Shown here: positions 26,003-35,400 of the stretch, piece after piece
Layout of the letters: every line of letters begins with the position of its first letter
How positions within the stretch are numbered: position 1 is the stretch's first letter
Source of the DNA: CAVUMR01 sp963742715
GTDB lineage: Bacteria; Actinomycetota; Actinomycetes; Mycobacteriales; Micromonosporaceae
Assembly (NCBI GenBank): GCA_963742715.1
Contig: CAVUMR010000002.1
Span: 992,001 to 1,056,000 of the forward strand
Reading direction: 5' to 3'
DNA: 64,000 nt
Made by a program: the position numbers and the translations under genes
The notes under the pieces: model-generated
What the model was told of the DNA's origin: nothing
What the model saw: the letters and a program-made list of their open reading frames with translations, nothing else
Database searches by the model: none

Positions 26003-26920
26003 GTGGCTCTTGGTACCCCTTCCCTCATGCCCGGCCGGCATCCGTCCATCGGCGAGCTGGTCCGTGGCCCGGAACCGACGTTCTCGTTCGAGTTCTTCCC
26101 GCCGAAGACGGAGAAGGGCGAGCAGCTGCTCTGGCAGGCCATCCGGGAGCTGGAGCCGCTGCGCCCGTCGTTCGTGTCGGTCACCTACGGCGCCGGTGGA
26201 GCCACCCGGGGCCGGACGATCGACATCGTCGAGCGGATCGCGACGGACACCACGATGGTGCCGATGATCCACCTGACCGCGGTCAACCACTCGGTCGCCG
26301 AGCTGCGCAACATCATCGGCCGGACCGCCGCGGCCGGCCTGCGCAACGTTCTCGCGCTGCGGGGCGACCCGCCGGGCGATCCGATGGGGGAGTGGGTCGC
26401 GCACCCGGAGGGCGTCGCGTACGCCGAGGACCTGGTCCGGCTGGTGCGGGACAGCGGCGACTTCTGTGTCGGCGTCGCGGCCTTCCCGTACAAGCACCCG
26501 CGGTCGGCCACCATCGCCGACGACACCGAGTACTTCGTGCAGAAGTGCCGGGCCGGCGCGGACTTCGCGATCACCCAGATGTTCTTCCGGGCCGAGGACT
26601 ACTTCCGGCTGCGCGACCGTGTCGTCGCCGCCGGCTGCGACGTACCGATCCTGCCGGGCATCATGCCGGTCACCCAGTTCAGCACGATCGAGCGCTCCGA
26701 GCAGCTCTCCGGTGCCCCGTTCCCGCCCGAGCTGGCCGCCGAGTTCGAGCGGATCAAGGACGACCCGGAAGCGGTACGCCAGCTCGGCATCGAGCACGCC
26801 AGCCGGCTGTGCGGGGAGCTGCTCGACGGGGGCGCCCCGGGCATCCACTTCATCACCTTCAACCGGTCCAATGCGACCCGGGAGGTGTGGCGCGAGCTGC
26901 AGTCCCGCGTCCATGCCTGA
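26003..26920 (+). CDS. metF: Methylenetetrahydrofolate reductase family protein
   Basis: Reduces 5,10-methylene-THF to 5-methyl-THF for methionine synthesis, using FAD. The 305-residue TIM-barrel protein contains TFSFEFFPPKTEKGE with the catalytic Glu, VTYGAGGATR, LRGDPP and the FITQMFF-like AITQMFFRAEDY segment. It sits where M. tuberculosis has Rv2172c. The GTG at 26003 fits a leaderless promoter; an alternative start is the ATG of MPGRHPS eight codons later. No other folate or methionine gene is adjacent. Confidence 0.92.
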   Translation: MALGTPSLMPGRHPSIGELVRGPEPTFSFEFFPPKTEKGEQLLWQAIRELEPLRPSFVSVTYGAGGATRGRTIDIVERIATDTTMVPMIHLTAVNHSVAELRNIIGRTAAAGLRNVLALRGDPPGDPMGEWVAHPEGVAYAEDLVRLVRDSGDFCVGVAAFPYKHPRSATIADDTEYFVQKCRAGADFAITQMFFRAEDYFRLRDRVVAAGCDVPILPGIMPVTQFSTIERSEQLSGAPFPPELAAEFERIKDDPEAVRQLGIEHASRLCGELLDGGAPGIHFITFNRSNATREVWRELQSRVHA

Positions 26921-27010
26921 GCCGTTATCCGCCTCGGCGCTCCCCGGCCGGCGGCCCGACGTCCGGGGCCGGGTGGTCGACCAGCCGGCGGATCGTGCGG
27001 TCGAGGTGCG

Positions 27011-27700
27011 GTGGCAACGCGCCGGCTGACCCCCACCGACTGGGACGGTTACGCCGCCCGGTGGGCGGCGTTGCATGGCGGGATCGACCCGAGGCGGTCG
27101 GCGCTGCCGGTCCGCGGTTGGCTGATGCTCGCGTACCGGCTGGCCCGCGGCCTGATCCGGATCCGGATCGGTCCGGGCGCGGTGACCTGGTTCGCCATCC
27201 TGCTCGGCGTGGCGGTACCGGTGATCGCGTTGGCCGGTGATGGCTGGCCAGCCCTGGCCGGGCTGCTGGTGGCGGTCGGCGCCCTGGTGGGCACGCTGGA
27301 CGGCGCGGTCGCGCTGGTCGGACACCGGATGACCCGGCTGGGGTACGTCTACGACTCCCTGGCCGACCGGGTGACCGAGGGCTGCTGGCTGGCCGCGTTC
27401 TGGGTGGTCGGATCGCCACTGTGGCTGGTCATCGGGGCCGGGGCGGTGAGCTGGCTGCACGAGTACCTGCGGGCCCGGGCGACCGCCGCGGGCATGTCCG
27501 GCATCGGCACCGTCTCGATCGGTGAGCGGCCCACCCGGGTGGTGGTGGGCGCCTGCGGGCTCGGGCTGGCCGGTGCCGGCGGCACGGTCAGCCAGTCGCT
27601 CGCGATCGGGGGAGCGACGCTCGGACTGACCGCCTGGGCGCTGTTCGGGGTGGCCGGGTTCGGCCAGCTGCTCTCCTCGGTACGCCAGCATCTGGGTTGA
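27011..27700 (+). CDS. CDP-alcohol phosphatidyltransferase-like membrane protein
   Basis: A 229-residue protein with about five hydrophobic helices. Residues 97-119 match the CDP-alcohol phosphotransferase motif D-G-x2-A-R-x8-G-x3-D-x3-D (D97, G98, A101, G111, D115, D119), except that the Arg after Ala is Leu102. All four metal-binding/catalytic acidic positions are kept. Family members join CDP-diacylglycerol or CDP-alcohols to an acceptor alcohol in the membrane, for example in phosphatidylinositol phosphate synthesis. The Arg-to-Leu change makes the substrate uncertain. Start is GTG 27011. Confidence 0.75.
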   Translation: MATRRLTPTDWDGYAARWAALHGGIDPRRSALPVRGWLMLAYRLARGLIRIRIGPGAVTWFAILLGVAVPVIALAGDGWPALAGLLVAVGALVGTLDGAVALVGHRMTRLGYVYDSLADRVTEGCWLAAFWVVGSPLWLVIGAGAVSWLHEYLRARATAAGMSGIGTVSIGERPTRVVVGACGLGLAGAGGTVSQSLAIGGATLGLTAWALFGVAGFGQLLSSVRQHLG

Positions 27701-27711
27701 TCTTCGCTGCT

Positions 27712-27760
27712 GGTCGCCGGTCGCCGGTCGCCGGTCGCCGGTCGCCGGTCGCTGGTTGCT
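27712..27760. repeat. Seven-copy heptanucleotide tandem repeat
   Basis: Five perfect GGTCGCC units (27712-27746) are followed by GGTCGCT and GGTTGCT, in the short convergent gap between the phosphatidyltransferase-like and GNAT genes. The unit is not a multiple of three and lies outside coding sequence. Confidence 0.95.
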
Positions 27761-27773
27761 CTTTGCTCCTTGG

Positions 27774-28334
27774 TCAGCCGGTGCCGCTGCCGGTGTCGTC
27801 CAGCGGCAGGGCGCGGCCGAGAATCGCGAACGGCCGGTCGTCGCCCGGAAAGCGGAACTGCCGCCGGACGTCGGTGAATCCGGTACGGCGGTACAACCGC
27901 CAGGCCCGGGACAGGTGTTCGGGCGCCTCCGGCGTGGACAGCAGCACGGTCGACTCGGTCGCACCGTCGAGCAGCGCGGTCAGCTGCTGGTGGCCGAGCC
28001 CGCGTCCCTGCGCCTCCGGGCGTACGTGCAGTTCCACCAGCTCGAAGCAGTCGGTCATCCAGCTGCGGTACGTGGCCGGGTCCAGGCTCACCCGGACCTG
28101 CTCGTGCCACCACTGCCCGGGCATCGACAGGTACCCGTAGCCGAAGCCCAGCAGCGTGTCGTCGTCGGCGAGACTGGCGACCGCCCGGAAGCGCGGCCGG
28201 TACGCGTGCGCGGAGACGAATCCGCGGCGCGCCTCGACCAGGTCGTACGGGTAGTCCATCGCCTCGGAATAGACCGTCAGTACGTCATCGAGCCGCGCGA
28301 TGAGGTCCTCCGGCGCCCAGTGCACGAGCGTCAT
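27774..28334 (-). CDS. GNAT family N-acetyltransferase
   Basis: A 186-residue acetyltransferase (Rv2170 position). The acetyl-CoA pyrophosphate-binding motif A is RPEAQGRGLGHQQL (about residues 105-118), preceded by the strand FELVELHV; the C-terminal WRLYRRTGFTDV is motif B. The N-terminal half has an aromatic YDYPYDLVEARRGF segment typical of the subfamily. The acceptor amine is not known; the mycobacterial relative has been linked to small-molecule amine acetylation. The gene is on the minus strand, next to the ybaK-like gene with a 47-bp gap. Confidence 0.85.
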   Translation of the reverse strand: MTLVHWAPEDLIARLDDVLTVYSEAMDYPYDLVEARRGFVSAHAYRPRFRAVASLADDDTLLGFGYGYLSMPGQWWHEQVRVSLDPATYRSWMTDCFELVELHVRPEAQGRGLGHQQLTALLDGATESTVLLSTPEAPEHLSRAWRLYRRTGFTDVRRQFRFPGDDRPFAILGRALPLDDTGSGTG

Positions 28335-28381
28335 GCCAGCGGGTTCCTTCCGTCGACGGGACCGGTGCGGCTGGCGGCCGG

Positions 28382-28873
28382 TCAGCAGACCACGGCGGGC
28401 GTTCCGGCGGTCACCTGTACCAGTTCGGCGTAGGTGGTGCGGAACACCGCGTGCGGTATGCCGCCGGCGGCCCAGATCTCGTCGTACCGCTCGAGCGCGA
28501 CATCCACCAGGGTGCGCACCGGCTGCGGGTGACCGACCGGGGCGACTCCACCGATCGGCTGACCGGTGTGCTGGCGGACGAAGTCCGGGGTGGCCCGACG
28601 TACGCTCGGCGCGTCGAGCAGCTCGGCGACGATGCGGGTGTCCACCCGGTGGGCGCCGGAGGTCAGCACCAGCAGCGGGATCGTGCCCTCCGGCAGCTCG
28701 GCGGCGAAGATCAGGGAGTTGGCGATCTGGCCGACCTCGACACCCAGTGCGGCAGCGGCGGCGACCGCGGTGTGTACCGCGTCGGGCAGCATCCGGATCT
28801 GGCTGTGTGCGCCGGCGCGGTGCAGGGCGTCCTGGACGGCCTGCGCGCTGGGGTGCAGGGTCTGATCGGTCAT
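28382..28873 (-). CDS. YbaK/EbsC-family aminoacyl-tRNA deacylase
   Basis: A 163-residue protein of the prolyl-tRNA editing (YbaK/ProX) fold. The conserved core is GVEVGQIANSLIF, the Lys-to-Ser variant region, LVLTSGAHRVDTRIVA and TGQPIGGVAPVGHPQPV, whose Gly-rich loop holds the substrate. These trans-editing enzymes hydrolyse mischarged tRNAs such as Cys- or Ala-tRNA(Pro). Length is normal. The catalytic Lys of E. coli YbaK (in the VAKTLVF segment) is replaced by Asn (IANSLIF), which is seen in other subgroups, so the specificity is uncertain. Confidence 0.85.
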   Translation of the reverse strand: MTDQTLHPSAQAVQDALHRAGAHSQIRMLPDAVHTAVAAAAALGVEVGQIANSLIFAAELPEGTIPLLVLTSGAHRVDTRIVAELLDAPSVRRATPDFVRQHTGQPIGGVAPVGHPQPVRTLVDVALERYDEIWAAGGIPHAVFRTTYAELVQVTAGTPAVVC

Positions 28874-29074
28874 CGGCCTATCTTGGTGCCTCGGTCGGGT
28901 TCGCTCCGCTCCGGCCCCGAAAATCGACGACGTTCGACGGCTCGACCCGTGGGGACCAGCGCGATCGGGTCACGGCGACCCCCGGTGGCGGTGGCCGCCG
29001 GTCCCGGCCGTTGGTCAGGGCGGACCCGGCTTCCCATAGACGTTGCGGTCTTGCCATCGGCGAGGTTTACTGTA

Positions 29075-29106
29075 GACATCGTTCGAACACATGTTCGAAC
29101 GATGTC
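29075..29106 (+). promoter_or_regulatory. LexA (SOS) box inside a 15-bp inverted repeat
   Basis: GACATCGTTCGAACA and TGTTCGAACGATGTC form a perfect inverted repeat around CA. Its centre, TCGAACACATGTTCGA (29083-29098), is an exact match to the actinobacterial LexA consensus TCGAAC-N4-GTTCGA. TTGCCA (29051) with TAGACA (29073), or TACTGT at 29068, could be the promoter it overlaps. The mutagenesis genes lie downstream on the plus strand. Confidence 0.9.
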
Positions 29107-29204
29107 CTGGAGATGCGTGTCGCGGCGCATCCCCTGGAACCGGCCGCGTGCGGCCACGGCAGGCCGGACGGCGCGGGTCCGGTCTTCCACCGGCCGCACG
29201 TCAA

Positions 29205-29313
29205 GGGTCTCCGCCAGTCACCTCCCGACCCCCTTGGTGGCAGGCGGAGACCCGGCCGGGTGGGCGAGCTGAGGGGAAGCAGCTCGCCTGCGGCGCTGCG
29301 CTGTGCTTCCCCT
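29205..29313 (+). other. Two stable hairpins in the SOS operon leader
   Basis: In the 290-nt untranslated stretch between the LexA box and the HEPN gene, 29205-29215 (GGGTCTCCGCC) pairs perfectly with 29243-29253, and 29272-29281 (AGGGGAAGCA) pairs perfectly with 29304-29313. Neither is followed by a T-tract. A smaller GGCCG-CGTG-CGGCC hairpin lies near 29144. The function is unknown; an attenuator or RNA-stability element is possible. The rest of 28874-29388 has no convincing gene. Confidence 0.65.
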
Positions 29314-29388
29314 GCCACGGTCACCGGGTTGATCGACCCGCAGCTCGAGGCGACGTGGTCGCCGGGAGCGCGACAGGAGGAGGACGCG

Positions 29389-29934
29389 ATGTCGACCGGA
29401 GCCAAGACGCCGCCACCGGCGCGTAGGCACCTCCCTGGCGACGACACGCATCCGAACGTCGTACGTGTGCGTACCGTTCCCACCGCTTCTCCGGACGCTC
29501 CGGCGATTCCGGCGAACGCGCTGCCTCATCGTCCGCCCGCGCAACTGCTCGCGCTGGCCAGGCACGGCCTGGCGGAGGCGGCCGGCATGCGACCGGACGG
29601 CCTGCGTTATGCGACCGCGCATCTGGCCGCGCTGCGGGCCGCGGCCGCCGTGCTTGCCGCGCGGGCCCGGCCCATCCCGGGCCGTCGCGGTCGGCCCACC
29701 AACGTCTGGGTGCTGCTCTCGATGGTGGCGCCGGAGCTGGAGCCATGGGCGGCGTACTTCTCCGCCGGCGCGGCGAAGCGGGCCGCCGCCGAGGCCGGGA
29801 TACCGCACGTCGTGACGAGCTGGCAAGCCGATGACCTGCTGGAAAACGCTCAGCGGTTCCTGGAGGTCGTGGAGATCACGCTGGGCCTGCCGCACCAACC
29901 GTCACTTGCCGGCTTGACCGTGCAGGCCGGCTAG
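29389..29934 (+). CDS. SAV_6107-type HEPN domain protein
   Basis: A 181-residue protein from ATG 29389, with AGGAGGAGGA just upstream. After a 50-residue disordered Pro-rich arm, helices LLALARHGLAEAAGM, LRYATAHLAALRAAAAVLAARA, NVWVLLSMVAPELEPWAAYFSAGAAKRAAAEAG and ADDLLENAQRFLEVVEITLG form a HEPN-type bundle of the SAV_6107 class. The canonical RX4-6H RNase motif of toxin HEPNs is not evident. It lies 11 nt before imuA' and downstream of a LexA box, so it should be induced with the mutasome. Its role is not established; an accessory or RNA/DNA-binding factor for damage tolerance is inference. Confidence 0.8.
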   Translation: MSTGAKTPPPARRHLPGDDTHPNVVRVRTVPTASPDAPAIPANALPHRPPAQLLALARHGLAEAAGMRPDGLRYATAHLAALRAAAAVLAARARPIPGRRGRPTNVWVLLSMVAPELEPWAAYFSAGAAKRAAAEAGIPHVVTSWQADDLLENAQRFLEVVEITLGLPHQPSLAGLTVQAG

Positions 29935-29945
29935 CGATCGTCAGG

Positions 29946-30815
29946 GTGCGGAGAGCGGGCGCTGTGGTTCAGGCTGTTGTCGCGTCGGCGTCGCCGGGCT
30001 TCGATCCCGCCGACCGGATGCCGGATGCTTCGCCCGGTGCGGTCAGGGACCTCGGCACGGACCATCCGATCGAGGTGGTGCGTACCGCGGGCCTGACCGG
30101 CCTGGTGGGGCGGGCGAGCGACCGGATCGTGCACACCGGCGCCGACCAGGTGCTTCCGGTGCTGCCTGAGCTGAGCCCACTGCTGCCGTGGCCCGGGCTG
30201 CGCAAGGGCGCGACGGTGGCCGTGAGCGGAGCGACATCCCTGCTGGTCACGCTGCTCGCCGGGCCATCCCGGGCCGGATCCTGGTGCGCGGTGGTGGGCC
30301 TGCCGGCGATCAGCCCGGCCGCGGCCGCGCAGTCCGGGGTCGAGCTTGGCCGGCTGGCTCTCGTGCCCTATCCCGGCGCGGAGTGGCCGGCGGTCACCGC
30401 AGCCCTGCTCGACGGGTTCGACGTGGTGGTCGTTCGACCCGGCGGCGTGATACTTCCGGCACAGGCGCGCCGGCTCGCTGCCCGCGCCCGTCAACGCGGT
30501 GCCGTCCTGGTCGGCTGTGGTGGCTGGCCAGGCGCTGACGTCATGCTCGACGCCACCCGGATCGGCTGGCACGGGCTCGGTTCCGGCCGTGGCCGGCTGC
30601 GCCACAGCGAGCTGGAGATCGTCGCTCGCGGGCGGGGTGCGGCAGCACGCCCGCGTCGGGTCAGCGTCCGGTTGCCGGCCGGGCCCGAGCACGCCACCGT
30701 TGCGGACTGGCCGCCGGCCGCCCGCACCGAGCCGGCCTGGTCGAGATCACGGTCCCGGCCGGGCGAGCTACCCACGCCGCCGGACCAGGGGACCTTGGTC
30801 GAAGCGGCGGGGTGA
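29946..30815 (+). CDS. imuA': ImuA'-type RecA-like mutasome accessory protein
   Basis: A 289-residue protein with a degenerate RecA-like fold: the segment LLPWPGLRKGATVAVSGATSLLVTLLAG sits where a Walker A loop would be but lacks the GKS/T, and FDVVVVRP replaces Walker B. The C-terminal 60 residues are low complexity. ImuA' works with ImuB and DnaE2 in SOS-induced translesion synthesis and mutagenesis. The GTG at 29946 is the assumed start; the ribosome-binding site is weak and an internal GTG a few codons on is possible. ImuB starts 3 nt after the stop. Confidence 0.85.
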   Translation: MRRAGAVVQAVVASASPGFDPADRMPDASPGAVRDLGTDHPIEVVRTAGLTGLVGRASDRIVHTGADQVLPVLPELSPLLPWPGLRKGATVAVSGATSLLVTLLAGPSRAGSWCAVVGLPAISPAAAAQSGVELGRLALVPYPGAEWPAVTAALLDGFDVVVVRPGGVILPAQARRLAARARQRGAVLVGCGGWPGADVMLDATRIGWHGLGSGRGRLRHSELEIVARGRGAAARPRRVSVRLPAGPEHATVADWPPAARTEPAWSRSRSRPGELPTPPDQGTLVEAAG

Positions 30816-30818
30816 GTC

Positions 30819-32465
30819 GTGGCTGTTCGCACTCTTGTCGTCTGGTGCCCCGACTGGCCGGTGGCCGCGGCAGCGGCCGTGCTCGACCTGCCTCCGCAGG
30901 TACCCACCGCGGTGCTGGCCGCGGGGAGGGTGTTCGCCTGTTCCCAGTTGGCCCGCGCCGAAGGTGTACGCCGGGGGCTGCGGCGCCGGGAGGCGCAGGG
31001 GCGCTGTCCGGAGCTGATCGTGGTCGAACACGATCCGGATCGGGATGCCCGCGTGTTCGAGCCGGTGGTGGCGACGGTGGAGCGGCTGGCGCCGGGTGTC
31101 GAGGTGATCTGTCCGGGCACCTGTGCCGTGGTCGCCCGCGGGCCGGTCGGATATTTCGGCGGCGAGTCCGTGGCGGCCGAACGGATCGTCGACGAGGTGG
31201 CCACCGCCTGCGGCGTGGAGGCGCAGCTCGGGATCGCCGACGGCATCTTCGCGGCCCGGCTCGCCGCTCGTGCCGGCGCCATCGTCGCGGCCGGCCGGTC
31301 CGCGGAGTTCCTCGCTCCGTTCGACGTGAGCGTGCTCGACCGGCCGGAGCTGGTGGATCTGCTGCGCCGCCTCGGCATCCGCACACTGGGCGGATTCGCG
31401 CGGCTGCCGGCGGCAGACGTGGTCACCAGATTCGGTCACGACGCCGCCCTGCTGCACCGGCGCTGTCGCGGGCTGGACGAGCGTCCGGTGCTGGCCCGGC
31501 AGCCACCGCCGGAACTGGTCATCACCGCCGAGCTGGATCCACCGGTCGCCCGCGTCGACACCGCCGCGTTCACCGCGCGGTCGCTCGCCGACCAGTTGCA
31601 TGAACGACTGACCGGGTACGGCCTGGCCTGCACCCGACTGGGCATCGAAGCCCGGACCGAGCACGGTGAGGAGCTCGCCCGGGTGTGGCGGCACGACGGT
31701 GTACTCACCGCGGCCGACGTCGCTGACCGGGTGCGCTGGCAGCTCGACGGCTGGTTGGCCGGCACCAGCCGGTCCGGACAGTCTCCGACCTCGGCTGACC
31801 GGCCGGCCCGGACCGGCGTCATCGGCGGCTCCGGCGGCAGCGGTCTGGCCGCGGGTGCCGAGGATCCGGATGGCGTACCGGCCGGCCGGCCGACCGCGGG
31901 CATCGTCCGGCTCCGACTGGTACCGGTCGAGATCGTCGAGCACGCCGGACTGCAGCTCGGACTGTGGGGAGACGCCGGAGCAGGCCGGGACCGGGCACAT
32001 CGCGCGCTCACCCGGGTACAGGGCATGCTCGGGCCGAACGCGGTCGTGACCGCGGTGCTCGGTGGCGGACGTGGACCGGTCGAGCAGGTGCGGTTCGTAC
32101 CGTGGGGCGACGAGCGGGTGCCCGCACTGTCGGACGTACCGCCCTGGCCGGGTCGGTTGACCGGTCCGGCGCCCGCGACGGTGATCCCGCAGCCGCTCCC
32201 GGTGGACGTGACCGACCGCGGCGGTACCCCGGTCGGGGTCACCGGCCGGCATCAGGTGACCGCCGCACCGGGCCGCGTCGTACTGCCTGGAGCCGCGCCG
32301 GCCGAGGTGACCGGCTGGGCCGGACCGTGGCCGGTCGAGGAGCGGTGGTGGGCACCGGGCGAAGCCCGGCGCCGGGCCCGTTTCCAGGTCTGTCTTGCCG
32401 ACGGCCGGGCGCTGCTGCTCTCCATCGAGTCCGGCCGGTGGTGGCTCGAGGCGGTGTACGACTGA
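30819..32465 (+). CDS. imuB: ImuB, catalytically inactive Y-family polymerase
   Basis: A 548-residue Y-family polymerase relative that acts as the hub linking DnaE2, ImuA' and the beta clamp. The N-terminal DxD motif of active enzymes is replaced by VVWCPDWPV, and the usual SLDE region is replaced by GTCAVVARGPVGYFGGE, so metal-binding acids are missing. Finger/palm and little-finger regions follow (RRLGIRTLGGFARLPAADVVTRFG). The last 100 residues (WPVEERWWAPGEARRRARFQVCL...WWLEAVYD) form a DUF6504-like C-terminal module. Starts at GTG 30819 and its TGA shares one base with the dnaE2 ATG. Confidence 0.92.
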   Translation: MAVRTLVVWCPDWPVAAAAAVLDLPPQVPTAVLAAGRVFACSQLARAEGVRRGLRRREAQGRCPELIVVEHDPDRDARVFEPVVATVERLAPGVEVICPGTCAVVARGPVGYFGGESVAAERIVDEVATACGVEAQLGIADGIFAARLAARAGAIVAAGRSAEFLAPFDVSVLDRPELVDLLRRLGIRTLGGFARLPAADVVTRFGHDAALLHRRCRGLDERPVLARQPPPELVITAELDPPVARVDTAAFTARSLADQLHERLTGYGLACTRLGIEARTEHGEELARVWRHDGVLTAADVADRVRWQLDGWLAGTSRSGQSPTSADRPARTGVIGGSGGSGLAAGAEDPDGVPAGRPTAGIVRLRLVPVEIVEHAGLQLGLWGDAGAGRDRAHRALTRVQGMLGPNAVVTAVLGGGRGPVEQVRFVPWGDERVPALSDVPPWPGRLTGPAPATVIPQPLPVDVTDRGGTPVGVTGRHQVTAAPGRVVLPGAAPAEVTGWAGPWPVEERWWAPGEARRRARFQVCLADGRALLLSIESGRWWLEAVYD

Positions 32466-35400
32466 TGGGCTGGAGCAATCCGCCGGTCCCGTGGGCCGAG
32501 CTGGAGCGCGTCCTGTCCGGCCGGCCGGTACGGGTCGTCGACCCGCTGGTCGGTGACGACGGCGACGGCGGCGACTCCCCGGCGTGGAGCCGCAAGCGCC
32601 CGTCCTACACCCCGCCGCCGCTGGCCCGGGGTGTCTCCACCGTCGACTATGCCGAGCTGCACTGCCACTCCAACTTCAGCTTCCTGGACGGGGCGAGCCA
32701 GCCCGAGGAACTGGTCGAGGAGGCGTACCGGCTCGGCCTGACCGGTATCGCGCTGACCGACCACGACGGCTTCTACGGCGTGGTCCGGTTCTCCGAAGCG
32801 GCCCGCGGCCAAGGCGTACCGACGGTGTTCGGCGCCGAGCTCAGCCTCGGTCTGCCCGGTCCGCAGAACGGCGAGCCCGATCCGCTCGGCCGGCACCTGC
32901 TCGTACTGGCCCGCAACGAGCGGGGGTACGCCCGGCTGTCCAGCGCGATGGCCGACGCCCACCTCGCCGGTGGCCAGAAGGGGCGGCCGCTGTACGACCT
33001 GGAGGAGCTGGCCGAACGCGCCGGCGGGGACTGGCTGCTGCTCACCGGTTGCCGCAAGGGCCCGGTGCCGGCCGCCCTCGCGCTGGACGGTACGGCCGGG
33101 GCGGCCCGGGAGCTGGACCGGCTGGTCGCGCTGTTCGGTGAGGAGCAGGTCGTGGTCGAGTTGACCGACCACGACCAGCCGGACGACGACGAGCGCAACG
33201 ACGAGCTGGCCGCACTGGCCCGTCGGTTCGGGCTGCCGACGGTGGCCACCAACAACGTGCACTACGCCCAGCCGGGTCGACGCCGACTGGCCACCGCGCT
33301 CGCCGCGGTACGCGCCCGGCGCAGCCTGGACGAGATCGACGGCTGGCTGCCCGCGGCGTCCACCGCGCACCTGCGCAGCGGGGAGGAGATGGCGGCCCGG
33401 TTCGGCGCGTACCCCGGCGCGGTGCGTCGCGCCGCCGAGATCGCCGCGAGCTGTGCCTTCGACCTCAGTCTGGTCGCGCCGTCGTTGCCCGACTTCGACC
33501 TCCCGGCCGGCTTCGTGGTCCCGATCGGACAGCCGGCCGAGATGGCGTACCTGCGCTGGCTCACGTACCAGGCCGCGCCAGCCCGGTACGGCCCACCCGA
33601 GCGGGCGCCCGCGGCGTACCGGCAGCTCGACCACGAGTTGGCGATCATCGACCAGCTCGGCTATCCGGGGTACTTCCTGGTGGTCTGGGACATCGTCCAG
33701 TTCTGCAAGCGCAACAACATCCTCTGCCAGGGCCGGGGCTCCGCGGCCAACTCCGCGGTCTGTTACGTGCTCGGCATCACCAACGCCGACCCGATCGCGT
33801 GTGAGCTGCTCTTCGAGCGGTTCCTCGCCCCGGAACGGGACGGTCCACCCGACATCGACGTGGACATCGAGTCCGACCAGCGCGAGAAGGTCATCCAGTA
33901 CGTGTACGACAAGCACGGCCGGCGCCACGCCGCGCAGGTGGCCAACGTCATCTCGTACCGGCCGCGGTCCGCGGTACGGGACATGGCGAAGGCGCTGGGC
34001 TACTCACCCGGACAGCAGGACGCCTGGAGCAAGCAGATCGACCGGTGGGGCCCGGCCGCCACCGTGGATATCGATGACATCCCGGGTCAGGTGGTGGAGC
34101 TCGCCAACGAGGTGCTGAAGTTCCCGCGGCACCTCGGCATCCACTCCGGCGGCATGGTGATCTGCGACCGCCCGGTGAGTGAGGTCTGCCCGGTCGAGCA
34201 CGCCCGGATGCCGAACCGCACCGTGCTGCAGTGGGACAAGGACGACTGCGCGGCGGTCGGTCTGGTCAAGTTCGACCTGCTCGGGCTGGGCATGCTGTCC
34301 GCGCTGCACTACGCGCTGGACCTGGTCGCGGCGTACCACGGGGAGAAGCTCGAGCTGGCGACCATCCCGCCCGAGGACTCCGAGGTGTACGACATGCTCT
34401 GCCGCGCCGACTCGATCGGCGTGTTCCAGGTGGAGAGCCGGGCGCAGATGGCCACGCTGCCACGGCTCAAGCCGCGGAAGTTCTACGATCTGGTGGTCGA
34501 GGTGGCGCTCATCCGGCCCGGTCCGATCCAGGGCGGTTCGGTGCATCCGTACATCCGGCGGGCCAACGGTCAGGAGGAGCCGACCGTCCCGCATCCGCTG
34601 CTGAAAAAGGCGCTGGACCGGACCCTGGGGGTGCCGCTGTTCCAGGAGCAGCTCATGCAGATGGCCATCGACGTGGCCGGATTCAACGCCGCCGAGGCGG
34701 ACGAGCTACGCCGGGCGATGGGCTCGAAACGGTCGGCGGAGCGGATGGCCAAGCTGCGGAGCCGGCTGTACGACGGGATGGCCGAACGGGGCATCAGCGG
34801 TCCACTGGCCGATCAGATCTTCGACAAGCTCTCCGCGTTCGCCAACTTCGGTTTCCCGGAAAGTCACGCGATCAGCTTCGCGCATCTGGTGTACACGAGC
34901 TCCTGGCTCAAGCGGTTCTATCCGGCCGCGTTCTGCGCGGCGCTGCTGGCCGCCCAGCCGATGGGTTTCTACTCGCCGAATTCGCTGGTAGCCGACGCCC
35001 GGCGGCACGGGGTGACGGTGCGCCGTCCGGACATCAACGCGAGCGGGGTACAGGCGACCCTGGAGCCGTCGGATGACGATTCGGTCATACGGATCGGGCC
35101 CACCGCGGACGGGCCGACCGGGCGGGCGCCGAGCAAGGCGCTACCGGAGTGCTGGGGAATTGGCGGGCCGGCGGTACGCCTGGGTATAGCCAGCGTCCGG
35201 CAGATCTCCGACGAGGTCGCCGAACGGATCGTGGCCGAACGGGTGGCCGGCGGCCGGTACCGCGACCTGGCGGACCTGGCCGGCCGGATCGGACTATCGG
35301 TCGCGCAGCTGGAGGCGCTGGCGACCGCGGACGCGTTCGCCTGTTTCGGCCTGTCCCGCCGGGAGGCGCTGTGGGCGGCCGGTGCGGCGGCACAGGAGCG

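Noticed and set aside
28300..29388. In-frame N-terminal extension of the HEPN gene running over the LexA box
   Set aside because: It would translate through the operator and antisense of ybaK; the ATG at 29389 has a strong AGGAGG site and the domain starts after it.
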